DNA from: Isoetes taiwanensis
Lineage: Eukaryota > Streptophyta > Lycopodiopsida > Isoetales > Isoetaceae
Length of the DNA stretch: 64,000 bases
Assembly: GCA_021234155.1 (NCBI GenBank)
Contig: JAJEKV010000083.1
Span: 3,378,573-3,442,572 of the forward strand
Direction of reading: 5' to 3'
The position numbers and the translations under genes were made by a program. A model generated the notes under the pieces. That model was given only the letters and a program-made list of their open reading frames with translations, was not told the origin of the DNA and ran no database searches. Below, piece after piece: positions 35,318-46,334 of the stretch; the stretch's first letter is position 1, and each line of letters starts with the position of its first letter.

Positions 35318-36362
35318 ACACGCTTAGAGGAAAAAAATGGAAAAACATCTGGCTATGGCTGGGACCAGTGAATGAATAATGGAAGGCAGAGGAGGAGAAT
35401 CATTCCAGTGTCCAGCATACTCGCTTAGACCTTATCTAGCAATATCTAGCACCAAGAGGCTGAAAGATCGGTGAGGAAAACTTACCAACGTTAACCACGA
35501 ATAGAATTGATTGAACGGGACTAAGGGGGGGGTCTGCCAGAAACATGATTCTTTCTCATTCCGATGGCATCCAAGGATTCGAAGCCCTCTAAATCTACAG
35601 GCATGAAACTGGCTCCACACACCACACTGAAGATTGTTGGATGAATGAATTGCTGCTAATAAAAAATTGTTTGACGAACCTGGGCATTGAACTGAAATCC
35701 AGCTGGCTGTTGCTGCAGAAGAGGATGTTAATTAAATACACAATAGGGAGAGCTGTCATCTGGTTATTGTTGTAAATTAATTCAAGTTGTACCGCAAGTC
35801 TCACGTCTATTTCAACATTAAAACTTAACACTCAAATTATTACTGAAACTTACCAATGCCAGATAGGTGGAGGAATACCTGAACAGCTGAATGCTCCAAA
35901 TCAAAAGCATGCACAGATATTCTTGTTATATACTTGTGCCGGCCACATGTACAGTACAGTTCTTGTCATCCAATTGTTCATATGAGCTCCCTTATCTATT
36001 GATCATATGTTCTTGCTATTCGGACTTAAGTTTTTACACATTAATGCTATGCAATATCGTGTAATCTGTAGCTTAAGATTACATTAACGTCTTGTTCACT
36101 CCCACCCAGGTCTTTCATTAAGCACTCCCAGCTGGCTAGCTCATTAGAAACGGATTAGAGTACAATATTAGGAATGAAGAAAGAAGCAATTGAACTATTG
36201 AAGGATCACTTGAATAATTAACTATGGTTATACACTATCATTTATCTATGCCTAATAAAAATCCGGAATGAGACGAAAAGGGTACTGGGTCACGTCTAAA
36301 AAAGGGTGCCTTTTTAACTACATTAACTATTTAAGAAGACGAACAAAAAGCCTTTTTGGATT

Positions 36363-37499
36363 ATGGAGCTAGAAGGCAAGTTAAAACCGGCGATATGGAG
36401 AAAGCTGGAAGACGAGCTTCTGATATATGAGATAATACCTAGAGTGCCATTGTTTTACAGGGTGACAAAGTTTAGGGCAGTATGCAAAGGTTGGAGAAAA
36501 CTGATGGAATCAGAGGAGTACCTGAAATATTGCGAGAGCAGATCCGTTTCGTCGGTTTTGATAACGGTGGAAAGAAGGTGCACCGGAGAAGAAATCTGCT
36601 GGATGTACGAGTCTGCAACACAGGCGCGGGTTCGTCTTCGTAGAACCCTAATACCCGTCTGCGATAACGGGCGCAATTATCAGCCCGTGGCCTCCTCTGG
36701 GGGTTTGGTATGTTTCTGCAACTATAAGGTATGTTTCTGGAACTATAAGGATGCCCTGGATGCCCTTGCTGTATGCAACCCTCTTTTAAACCAATGGTTA
36801 GACCTTCCTTGGCCCCCTTTCAATCCTATCTATCTTCGTCCCAGAGCTCCTCGAGCCGCTTTTTCCTTATTCTCTAAGGACACAGAGCCCGGTTTCTTTC
36901 TCTATGCTTACGTTCACACTTTTACTGGCCCCGGCCATTACATCTTCGATTCGGACGATCTTGCCTGGCACAGACTTCCTCCCTTGCCCACCTTTCCCAG
37001 ACTTCCTCCCTTGCCCACCTTTCACGCCTTCGCTCGACTCATTATGCACAACATTCTATATATCCTTAATGCTCATAACTCAAGCCCTGCTAGCTATTCC
37101 TTCCTGAGCTATGATTTGAAACTAAGAACGACCACTCTGTTACCTGAACCCCAAAACGTGAACATCAAGCACCAATCTTATCTGTGTGAACTCGATGGGA
37201 GTATCTTGCTTGTTGGCGTCATGGAGGGTGTTGCTCTAGAGTATGGCCTCTGGACATTTGATATTGGCAGTTCCCAATGGAGCTTTCTAAGATCTATAGG
37301 ACATGCACCTAGATTCACTTCGAATTCAAGGCCAATGATTGCCAAGGATGATAAACAAATTTATTTCTACACATGTGGTTGGATTGATGCCTTCTCCATT
37401 GAGCAAAATTCATGGAAATTAGTTGACACATGCATAGATACGACTATTATTATAGGTGGATTTACTTTCAAACCTACATTTCATAAGCTTACAAGCTAG
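36363..37499 (+). CDS. F-box protein, copy B (intact)
   Basis: A 378-residue single-exon ORF. F-box proteins are substrate receptors of SCF ubiquitin ligases; the F-box binds SKP1 and the C-terminal part binds the target. The F-box is at residues 15-48 (LEDELLIYEIIPRVPLFYRV, TKFRAVCKGWRKLM) with the conserved R38, C41 and W44. The rest resembles plant F-box proteins with a degenerate kelch or F-box-associated C-terminus: PLLNQWLDLP, HYIFDSDDLAWHRLPPLP, then LWTFDIGSSQWSFL. Relative to copies A and C, length changes here are multiples of three, such as a repeated VCF-NYK unit and a repeated RLPPLPTF unit. The target is unknown. A TATTTAAG motif 29 nt before the ATG could be a TATA-like element, but the distance is short. 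Confidence 0.85.
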   Translation: MELEGKLKPAIWRKLEDELLIYEIIPRVPLFYRVTKFRAVCKGWRKLMESEEYLKYCESRSVSSVLITVERRCTGEEICWMYESATQARVRLRRTLIPVCDNGRNYQPVASSGGLVCFCNYKVCFWNYKDALDALAVCNPLLNQWLDLPWPPFNPIYLRPRAPRAAFSLFSKDTEPGFFLYAYVHTFTGPGHYIFDSDDLAWHRLPPLPTFPRLPPLPTFHAFARLIMHNILYILNAHNSSPASYSFLSYDLKLRTTTLLPEPQNVNIKHQSYLCELDGSILLVGVMEGVALEYGLWTFDIGSSQWSFLRSIGHAPRFTSNSRPMIAKDDKQIYFYTCGWIDAFSIEQNSWKLVDTCIDTTIIIGGFTFKPTFHKLTS

Positions 37500-37553
37500 T
37501 ATAAGGTGACTCCAAGTCTACAAGCTAGTGTAAGGCAACTCAAGTTTATAAGT

Positions 37554-39762
37554 TTTTTTTTTTTTTTATTATTATTATTATTAATAAGCAATGTGCTTCA
37601 TGTACTTTTGGTGGAGAAAACCTATTGTGGTGCCACTTGAAGCAGCCTGCACACTTGTATAAGGTTAGACTCTATTTGGTTTATATTATTAAAGCCCAGA
37701 GTGAAGAGGTTAGACTCTATTTGGTTTATATTATTAAATCCAGAGTGAAGGTTTATTTTGAAAGGAAAAGTTTTGATGACATGTGGTTTGTTGAACCATT
37801 GTTGCATAACAAAAGGATTTTTCCAAAAAAAATGGTTCCATATGTTAAAGCATGTGAATGCATGTCTTTTGAAGTGCATGTTTGACATGTGGATGTCAAA
37901 CAATAACTATGCTAACATGCAACTTTTATTATGGCTTGTATTTTTTTAAAAATGGCTCATGCACTTTAGGCTTTTGTATAATTATTGCAAGGATGATTCC
38001 TTGGTGCTCTAAAGATGCGTGAAGTTGGATTTCTTCATTTTTCCTTATTCAAGGCAACTATTTCCATGAGTAACTATTGCCATTTGTAACTATTGCCATG
38101 ATGGCATATGGCAGCAAGTGTTGTATTTCTTTTGACTCATTGGTCGAGAAAATTTATGGCTTATAAAATGGGACGGCATACCTACATAAGGCATTGATGA
38201 GGTTAGTATTCTTAATTCTACATTTGGCGCAACAGCACTTATTGAATGCAACAATGGAACGTGCCGTCAAGGATATTTAGGTGCCAAGAAGGCATGCCGC
38301 TTGCTTATATTTTCACAAGTTTAGCTTCATCTTTCCTAAGCATGAGCTCCGGCTTTCCCTTCATTACTTCTTATTTTATACTCTTGGTCGGATCGACACA
38401 TCACTGGAGAAAAGACTTGTCTCAAGAATTATGCATCTGCAAGGCCATGATTTATTTGGAACACAATAAATGCTGGCTACAGAAAAAAGCTCAAGAGCAT
38501 GGTTGTACCAGAAGCTTAATTTGATGATGTTATGCTGAAGAAATCCCTTTCAAATAGATTTCCTTTGTAGAACAGTTTTGCCTATGGGCGTAGATGTCAC
38601 GAGCTTTAGGGTAACAGAGTTGCCATATTTTTAGAAGCCAAAGAGTTTGCAACAAGCTGGGCTTGCTTATATAAGATTTGGAGATTACAGGTTCCTTGAC
38701 ATGACAAAGGTCTATCAAAAGGTGCTGTATAAATAATAGGATGCAGATTTCTGTTTCTCTAGACAGCCTGCCATACTTTTATTTCAAATGTCTTTTCCTT
38801 ATAGCTTTTTCTAACATAAGGGCAAAAGGATCACAATGGGCAATCGGTGATGAACCGAGAGGCCTAATGTACCTTTTGGCCCTTGCACTGTTACCATAAT
38901 CATGCTAACCGTGTATTGATTGGCTGCAGGTACGGGCCTCTCTTCCCATTGTGGTGTCTTTTTGTCCTTGGCGTCTTGGATAAGCTTTAGGTGATGTTGA
39001 CAACTGAAGAAGAATGAGTACACATGCTGATGCTATTTTGGTCAATGGTTGCTCGTGGAGCATCTGAGTTGAAGACGATAAAATTTGATACATTTGCATA
39101 TTTTGCTTGGCTGAGAACCTCTTCTATTAGACTATTAGACATAGTATGGTTAAAGGAAAATAAGCTTTTGCTTCTTAAAACTGATGCATAGAATGGATCT
39201 GATAGATTGTCAACTATATCAGGCAAGTGCTCTATTTTCTATGTAAATTACTGGCCTTTTGCTACTGTTCTATTTTCTATGTAGATCAGTGGCCTTTTGC
39301 TACTGTTATATGCATCAATATAGCAGGAAGATTGAATGTTTTATATTTTAAACATTCTTAGTCTATGAACAACATATATTATCTTGTTTTACCATTGGAT
39401 GATCTAGATCCAAAGGCTGAAATGTATCAGATCTTGGCATAAGACCTTGGAGGGTTGGTACCATCTTGGACTTCGTTGTCCATGTATGGCCAGATAAGGC
39501 AGCAGAGGGATTGACCAATGCTGATGTTTGTGCTAGTTTAGGCTAGTCCAAGCCGGTTTTTTTTTTTTTTTTTTTTTGAAGGCAAGAAGTATCTATATTG
39601 TATTCAAAAGATATATCGTATACACACATACAGTCGAGTCCGGAGCTGCTACCACTTCTCGAATCCATGAATAGCATTCCCGACTCTAGGCCTAGTACTT
39701 AAAGCCTCTCTCAACTTCTTCTCCATAGGATACTATAGGATAGAAGGACTCATTTCCTAGAC
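37554..39762 (-). mobile_element. 2.2-kb poly(A) retroposon with 8-bp target duplication
   Basis: A unit-B insertion flanked by TTATAAGT at 37546-37553 and 39763-39770; unit A has the uninterrupted site near 21575. It begins with a run of T (37554 onward), the complement of a poly(A) tail, so it is oriented on the minus strand. A second poly-T run near 39557-39578 is followed by about 180 bp whose minus strand resembles a LINE 3' end, suggesting a compound or nested insertion. Local tandem repeats lie at 37664-37747 and 39230-39306. No intact ORF was recognised. A retrocopied gene is possible. Confidence 0.6.
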
Positions 39763-39770
39763 TTATAAGT

Positions 39771-40572
39771 AACTATGAAATACTACAAAATATAGCCAAA
39801 TTTGGTATTGGAAAAGAATTGAATGTCATGGTTGTGGGATACAATTGTATCTATTATGATTGTTGAAAATGCTATTTAACGTTAAACACGACAACAAAAT
39901 TATCACATTATCACAATGTGCTATTGTTTGAGATCTCATCATTGCGATGCTATTGTTTGAGCGAGGTCTCACAATTGCAGTTTAATGTAACTAATTCTAG
40001 TGTGACATGCAAACATGAATTGCATCAAAATCCAACTGACCTTATATATTGATATGTCTTTTGATTCTTCCATTAAAAAGATTGTTCATTGGAAGGTGTT
40101 CTATATACTTCAATATTAATTGTACTTTATAAATTGATTAGAAAATAAACCATTGAAGGCCCTAAAAACATATTTGATAATTTACATACTAGCAAACATG
40201 TGCCAAGCTAATGTCCAGGCGTGTGTTTTTACTTGGCCTTTAACATTTGTATGTGGAACTTCCGTCAACACCGCAAGTTAATGCTTGAACAAGATTTGCT
40301 TTTGGAATTATTGTTCATTACCTGCATATTTTATGGTGAGCTTATGTTCCTCAACATGATCCCATATATAGTACTTCAAGGAAGCATCCACAATTTCAAG
40401 GTCGATTCCCTGATGTAACTACATGTAGAACCTGGTAAAAATCTCCTTCCAGAATAACAATGAACTTTTAAATAGTCTGTCCTGATATCTCATCATGGAA
40501 TGTTCGATCCACTGCTTCCCAAACATGTTTATACATCACTGGGGCCTTATCCCATATAATCATGTGAGTTGC
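39771..40572. other. Non-coding part of unit B
   Basis: Matches unit A at about 21580-22360, with two indels. No gene is seen. Confidence 0.5.
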
Positions 40573-40839
40573 AGCTTTTCGCCGGCAACACAGTTTCTAG
40601 CATAACTTTTGATCCAGGACTCCGTTTCAGGTGAGGCTTATTGCGTTGGAAAGCTCTTTCCAGGATCTTTCCGATGGTATATGGTATGCCCATCTTTGGT
40701 TACGTTTTCTGTGTCAAAACAGTCCTGTTCCGGCCGGATTTGGTAGGGTTTGCAGTGTTTCAAATCTTTTAGATTGAGGCTTCTGCTTTGTTTTAAATTT
40801 TGTATATAGTCGCTTTGATTTCATTTAGAGAGCTTCACC

Positions 40840-41526
40840 ATGACAGAAAGGGCCAGCAATAAGGAGAGATTTGGTGTAAGGATGGCCAGGGAAAAGAAAA
40901 AGCCTCCTACTCAGGAATCATTGTTTGCACAGGAGGTCCCCCGTCCCACAAGTGCTCGGTCTAGCATACAGCTCCATGGTCAGGGGGAAGCTAATTCCAG
41001 TGTAATAATGGAGTTGCCATCTTCTCTTTTTGGTCCCCAGCGGCCTCTTCATATTGGCACAAGCAAGCCTGGTACATTTACCTTCCAAGATCGGGAGGAT
41101 CTCCAAAGTGCTCTAGACCTGCAAGTTCAGTGTTTGCCGCCTACACTTCGTGACCAGGTACGACTCATTCATTCTGAGGGAGGAATGACGGCCACATCTA
41201 TGATCGTGTCTATTGAGAGATGGACACACTTATTACAGTTAATACATGCCTTCGTTCCAGACCCTAAAGCCCAGTATGTGTGCACAAGTGATGCCTCAGT
41301 ACAGACACTAGATACAGAATTACAGCCACAGAAGAAACATTGTGTTGAAGCAGAAGTGCAGACATTGGAAAGGGAACATGTTGAGGTGGGCGTCTGCATT
41401 CAGACATCTCCACAATCCCAAGGGGACCAGAGTCGCAGTGCCGCTAGCGAGCAGACAGAGCAAGCTACCTCGGTATCTTCTGTTACTAGGAGCCCGAACT
41501 TGCGTATTATAGGGGTTGAGGCGTAA
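40840..41526 (+). CDS. Retroposon ORF, possible ORF1-type protein
   Basis: An uninterrupted 228-codon ORF with a good composition contrast to the flanking AT-rich DNA. The N-terminus is basic (ERFGVRMAREKKKPP), the middle has a hydrophobic, helical stretch (EDLQSALDLQVQCLPPTLRD, MIVSIERWTHLLQLIHAF), and the C-terminus is rich in E, Q, S and T (ASVQTLDTELQPQKK, EVQTLEREHVEVG). No catalytic motif is visible. Its position as first ORF of a retroposon suggests a LINE ORF1-like RNA-binding or structural protein. That is inference, and a captured host gene cannot be excluded. The intact frame suggests a recent insertion. Confidence 0.5.
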   Translation: MTERASNKERFGVRMAREKKKPPTQESLFAQEVPRPTSARSSIQLHGQGEANSSVIMELPSSLFGPQRPLHIGTSKPGTFTFQDREDLQSALDLQVQCLPPTLRDQVRLIHSEGGMTATSMIVSIERWTHLLQLIHAFVPDPKAQYVCTSDASVQTLDTELQPQKKHCVEAEVQTLEREHVEVGVCIQTSPQSQGDQSRSAASEQTEQATSVSSVTRSPNLRIIGVEA

Positions 41527-41527
41527 G

Positions 41528-41889
41528 ATGATGCCCTTTTCGATATGGATGTTTGCTTTGCATTTTTTCACCGATGTCATGCATGTGAAGGCTGGTGGAG
41601 TTGTCTCCGCTACTAGGGTGGGAGCGGCAAGACCTGATCGCCCCGCCCATCTTTTGGTTCGGGCCAAGACACTCTTAGCCGCTTACATGTTCTTGAAAGA
41701 TGGCAACCATCTCGAGGGACTAGTTTCTCAGTACAGGAGGACCTCTCCCCTCTTCAATTGTGTAACCGTAAGGAGGAGCTCTGCAAGGTGAGGGCAGCCC
41801 GCCTGCAAAAGAAATGGGCAGTGTACAGGGGAGGCGCAGCAATTATTCTAGATCAATGGCCTTCCAATCCTTGGACTGGCTATGTCTAG
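41528..41889 (+). pseudogene. Second frame of the retroposon, shifted
   Basis: It starts with ATG one base after the upstream stop: MMPFSIWMFALHFFTDVMHV, then DRPAHLLVRAKTLLAAYMFL. After about 41735 the coding signal moves to another frame (EDLSPLQLCNRKEELCKVRA, then LQKKWAVYRGGAAIIL) and ends at TAG 41887-41889. The order resembles the C-terminal part of L1 ORF1 proteins (a K-and-L-rich segment, then a basic R-x-Y-R-G type tail). It is probably the continuation of the upstream ORF after a frameshift, or a translationally coupled ORF. Confidence 0.4.
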
Positions 41890-43017
41890 ATAATTTTAGA
41901 AGCATAAATTTACCACTAGCATTAGCCTTATCTTCTCTTATTCTTGGTAGCCTTTTAATATTTGGTTATTGTATTTGGTGATGGGGCCTAGTCCCTGGGT
42001 TTTAGATGGGCTGTTGCCCTTGCATGTGCCGTCCCATAACCCGTTGGGTTCCCGTGGACGTAAAAATTCTTATCTATCTTATCTTATCAAGTTTGCAGCT
42101 TTGGAATGTTGCAAGTTAATGTCTCATATATATATTTATTAATATCTTGAATCTTGAATGTGCAATGCATTTGCCGTTGCCTTGGTTGAGTGCTGATAGC
42201 CTTTGTGAGAGTACTTTGATCGGGAAACAAACAAGCATCCTAATGTAGAACCATCTCTTAAAAACCCCTTTCATCATTTGTGCACGGCAAGTATTGCAAG
42301 AGAAGGCCCAATTGAAAATTTGGCTCATTCAATTTTAACATCAACTTGGCCATGGGAGCAAAACAACATTGTTTGTTTGTATTTATTATGCCCAATGCTG
42401 CTTAATACTAATAGATTGCTTTTCTGTAATTAAATATGATTCAATGGGAAGGTCACATAAATTAACTTTTTGGCACACATACACAATACCACTATTGTAT
42501 CTATGCATCTTTATGCTCTCATACAACAAGAACATTAGTTTAAAAGTTAAAGTATTTATATTCTTTCATCTTTACCATTGACAACAAAAAATCATCACAT
42601 CTTTTCCTTCTAGCCTTTGTTGTTCATGTGACAAGATAGAACATAACAAATACTAAATATTTCGATGGGTATTTTATTTGTGTGAGTCCAAGCAACAAAC
42701 TTAGTGGAATAGTGAAGAATGATTTGGTCATAAGCACACTTGTCATCCCAAACAAAGGTGCCATGGTCACATAGAAAAACAAATACACCTTTGTATGCCC
42801 AAAAAGCTTGGGTCCAAGCTGGCAAGTTCCTCCCGTGAATCAACAAACCCATTCATGTCATTGTGGTGTAACTTTTACATCTTTGAATTATCAGGATGCA
42901 AGACTACATCTTCAAGCTTTTTGTTTCAATTAAATGCAATAACATTATTGCATAGAGCCTTCTATCCCCGGGGATATCACTTAGCACTAGAGTTGTCCAG
43001 GAGACTATTTCCAGTTT

Positions 43018-43509
43018 CAGGGAAAAAAATAAGGAACTTCTAAATCCAAAGTGGTGAAATAGACTTGGCTAAAGTATGCCAAAAGTTGAGATGAAATCTT
43101 CTACCGTTTAGCTAATCTTTTCGAATTTTGCCACCTCTACTTTCTTACGTTTGGCTAAACTTATATTTAAAAATAAAAAAATCTTCTATCATTTGGCTAT
43201 TTTGCACTAATTTAAGACCTAAATATTAACTGATCATAATATATATATAAAGGTTATAAAACAATTTAGCTAAAGTACATCGAAATTTGAAGTAAAAGCT
43301 TCTAAGTTTTGGCTAAACTCTCCAATTTTTTGCACTTATACTTTCTTACGATTAGCTAAAGTCGGATGAAATGGAGGTGGGGCGTGAAATAGACTTGGCT
43401 AATATTTTCTTTTTTTTGGCCCAAAAAGGGCCATAGTTTAGCCGTTTTTTTTCCCAACAAGTCTAAAATTTCGCCATTTAGCTAAGATTAGCCACTAATT
43501 TTTTCCCTG
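43018..43509. mobile_element. hAT-type MITE with 8-bp target duplication
   Basis: A 492-bp insertion unique to unit B. Terminal inverted repeats are CAGGGAAAAAAAT at the left and ATTTTTTCCCTG at the right, with the CAGGG start typical of hAT. The 8-bp flanks are TCCAGTTT (43010-43017) and TTCAGGTT (43510-43517); unit A has the single site TTTCAGGTTCATGG. It has no coding capacity. Internally it has repeated motifs such as GAAATAGACTTGGCTAA. Confidence 0.78.
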
Positions 43510-44840
43510 TTCAGGTTCATGGACCAGAATTGGTCCAGCATACCCCTTCCTACTTAAACCCATGTACCTAACAGAAGAAATTTCAATTTTACAATAAAAC
43601 ACCACCTTTTGAATTTTAATTTGATTCTTGATGACTTGTGAAGATTTCATGATTAATGGAATCACCCGTATGTTGTGGTGATTGTTCAAACTTTAGAGAA
43701 AATGGCAGTTTTTCCACCAGCCTAGAACTGCATTCTCCATTTTCCTAGTATAAAAGGGTCCAAACCTTGTTAAAGTTGAGAGAATTTGTTGTTTTATGAT
43801 AACATATATTGAGTTGCATGTCCCTGTCTTTGACAGCTATCATTTGACACCAATTGAAATCGCTAAACTCCATTTTGCTCAAAACAACTGTTCGAGGTTG
43901 GGGAATTATTTCTCTTTATTACAAATTTCAACTTAATTCTTATGGCATGAGTTGTTAACTATAAAGGCTATAGTGCAATGATTTTTTGAGGCGTTTATTT
44001 ACTATAGTAAAGTCAATGTTAACTCAACAATTGCATTTACAGAATTCAGATTAAAAATATATATTACAATGCTCGCGAGGGAATGAATGATGCATTTTAC
44101 TTATATATCTACCTATGAGGTACTTATTATGTCAAATATAGTGTAGCTAGTATGTAACCATGTATTTTCTAGTGTTAATCAAGATCTACAGTAATAGGAT
44201 AAATATATTTAGAGCTTAGAAAGCTAAGTTAGCTCCAAAGTTTTGGTACCAAAACTCAATAAGATTGTAGCTAGTGATGTCTCTTGATGAATTGTGAAAA
44301 AATCGCAAAGTTTATCCATGGCAATCAATCTTTCGACCAAAGAACGTTTCATGCCTATTCTTGAAGCTTGTAAAAGAAATTAACTTTTTTACATTACATT
44401 TCTCCAATAAGTCTTTTAAATGATTCAAAACATTATGAGAGACGTATATAGAGGTTCCTGACGTAGTCTTATTGAAAAAATACAAACATTTCTACTTATG
44501 TTTTACTACCATGAAACTAGTCTATTTGCTGTTGCTAGAAAATATTGTAATTTAGGTATAACAAGAGCACACATAGTTCATCTTTCATGATAGATTATCT
44601 TCTTTTTTATTTTTGGAGTTTGTTGGTATTTGTGCCAGCCGCATGTAACGCCGCATGCGGCGTTCCCTTTGTCTTGCGGCCCCTCCGTCATCCAGCTTTC
44701 CCCCTGCGGGATCCCAGATTCCCAGTTGACGAAATTAAATCTTCCCCTCTGCGGCATCATCCCAGTTGACGAAATTAAATGGGGTAGGGAATTTGAATTG
44801 GCTGGCCAGCATTGATTACGAAATCTAGAGTGAAGGAGGA

Positions 44841-44972
44841 ATGGCAATCTCTCTACGAAATTTGGGTTTAGCTTATTGTTGCGCCTCAGCAAATCTGCCG
44901 TCTCATTTGCCCATCCCATTGCCGTCTCATTGCAAGAGGGCCGGATCATTCGCAGTTTCGGATCGAAGCAAG
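44841..44972 (+). other. Captured first exon, possibly of a plastid-targeted protein
   Basis: ATG at 44841 opens a frame with a transit-peptide-like composition (MAISLRNLGLAYCCASANLP, then SHCKRAGSFAVSDRSK) and reaches a strong donor AAG|GTAAAG at 44972/44973. No matching downstream exon was found. It is a likely gene fragment captured by the Helitron. The gene is unidentified. The 145-codon minus-strand frame over the same region is regarded as a shadow. Confidence 0.4.
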
Positions 44973-45040
44973 GTAAAGCCACGAGAGGGCGATTCAGTTC
45001 TTTGGGATTGTGCAAAAAACTAACTATTCTTTTTCTTTTG

Positions 45041-45290
45041 TGTAGCTATGTAGTTGAAGAACGAGCAGGGCGCCAGCTTACTTGGAGGTGTAAGAGTGCT
45101 TGGAGACGCCAGCTTGCATCCTTGGTGATCATGTCGGTTCATTTTTTGTAAGATGTTGAATGCTTGAAGGTTATTATGGTCTGATCTTTCTGTGTAGCTG
45201 TGTAGTTGAGGAACGAGCAAGGCACCAGCTTGGAGGTGTAAGAGTGCTTGGAGGCATCAGAAGTGATCATAACGGTTCATATCCGGTCTG
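45041..45290. repeat. Two-copy tandem repeat inside the Helitron
   Basis: Units near 45041-45140 and 45193-45285 share TGTAGCT-TGTAGTTGA, GAACGAGCA and GGAGGTGTAAGAGTGCTTGG. The period is about 152 bp. Further on (45290-45365) a short motif around TTTATGTTGGTCTGAT is repeated. Confidence 0.75.
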
Positions 45291-45814
45291 ATTTCTTCTT
45301 TATGTTGGTCTGATTTTTTCTTTATGTTGGTCTGATTTCAACATGTCGGTCTGATTCCTTCTTTATGTTGAACTGTTTTAAAATAGTTCTGGTGGATCCA
45401 TTCCACATTGCCATTCCTAAGGATCGAAGAACATTCAACAGTCCATCCACCGTGAGTTGATCCCTTTTTTTCTGTTGAGATGTGGTCGTGCTTCCACTTA
45501 TGCTGAACAACTAATTTCCAAATTTAAACTACTTTTATTTTCCAGATTTAAAGGTTTTGAACGGCTTCCTTAGCTTGGACTCGAAGGATTGTTTTCCTTT
45601 CTAGGTATGTTTTCTTTTCGGCATGAGTGTACTCCTATCTGGCCTGTTGCCGGTCGATTTGAATCATAGATTGGCTAAATTCGTCCTGTTGCATAAGCAA
45701 AATAGATTGGCTGAATTCGGCTCCTTAGAGGCCTGTTGCATGAGCAAAATAGTGGCATGTTGCATTAGCAAAATAGTTGTGGATGCTGTCAAAACCAAGG
45801 AATTTCCTGATGTT

Positions 45815-46149
45815 GACCCCTTTTGTATAACATAAGTAACGTTGTACTGGTACCTTCCTGTGTTGCAATCACAAGTGGCAGGAATTATAACAGCACGCCC
45901 TGCTTCAAGATTTGTCACATAACTAGAGAGTGTGCTGGAATCATATATTTGCTGCTTGCTGACTTGAAAAAGAGTTGCAACAGATTGCACTGTGTCCCTC
46001 TGTTGTGCCTTATATAGAATATAAGTCTGGCATGTCTCAGTGTAATTGCTATATGTATAACCCTCATAATCCCCAGGATAACTTTGCTGCCCAAATGCTA
46101 CATCTACTAGAATAGCCGCAGCAAGGATCCCACACAAAAGCACCCGCAT
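45815..46149 (-). pseudogene. LysM-type ectodomain exon, copy 1 (3'-truncated)
   Basis: Minus-strand ATG at 46149 starts a signal peptide (MRVLLCGILAAAILVDVAFG), followed by a LysM-like segment with a leading cysteine (ETCQTYILYKAQQRDTVQSV, then IYDSSTLSSYVTNLEAGRAV) and a C-x-C motif with the start of the next LysM (IPATCDCNTGRYQYNVTYVI). This layout is that of plant LysM receptors or LYM-type proteins, which bind chitin-like oligosaccharides at the plasma membrane. After VIQKG the similarity ends abruptly near 45815, although the frame stays open to 45664. The kinase or anchor part is absent. A tandem copy lies at 46335-46723. Confidence 0.75.
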
Positions 46150-46334
46150 GATTAAAACAACCAATTAAGCGGTCGTATAGTGGGAAGAATCTGCACCTAA
46201 AAGGCCAAAATTGCTCAGCCCAAATGAGGCTTCTACTCAGAGAGGCCAGAATTAGAGGGGTTGAAATGTTGTTGGACTAAATCTTTACCTTCTTTAGAAG
46301 AAATAAAGTTGTGAGATATGCTTTACAAATAATG

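Larger units (their letters stand above)
19496..35429 (+). repeat. Tandem duplication, unit A
   Basis: Starts at CCTTATCTAGCAATATC, as do unit B (35430) and unit C (62209). Shared blocks with B, in the same order: 19496-21590 with 35430-37555; 21575-22360 with 39763-40572; 22385-23290 with 42095-43015; 23285-23743 with 43512-43970; 27302-27929 with 43971-44597; 27930-29960 with 49465-51544; 30271-35360 with 51545-56305. Insertions found only in A are the Helitron 23744-27301, the retroposon 29961-30270, 593 bp at 31092-31684, and an expanded microsatellite. At the A/B junction about 50 bp (GAATGAATAATGGAAGGCAG...) is repeated at 35268 and 35370. Confidence 0.9.
40579..42092 (+). mobile_element. 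1.5-kb retroposon with an intact ORF
   Basis: Absent from unit A. The 10-bp direct repeat TTGCAGCTTT lies at 40569-40578 and 42093-42102, a likely target duplication. An alternative reading puts the break at 40573-42081, because unit A keeps TCTTATTAAG at this point. The 3' end is a variable TATCT/TCTTA tail preceded by GTGGACGTAAAAATTCTTA. The element has a roughly 260-bp leader, a 228-codon ORF, a second broken frame and a 3' tail, but no reverse transcriptase. It looks like an internally deleted or non-autonomous LINE. Confidence 0.6.

Noticed and set aside
40221-40418. 65-codon ORF in the shared non-coding block
   Set aside because: Unit A lacks part of this frame and it has no motif. 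It is a chance frame.
44578-45015. 145-codon minus-strand ORF
   Set aside because: It crosses the Helitron 5' boundary at 44598 and overlaps a better exon on the plus strand, so it cannot be an ancestral gene.
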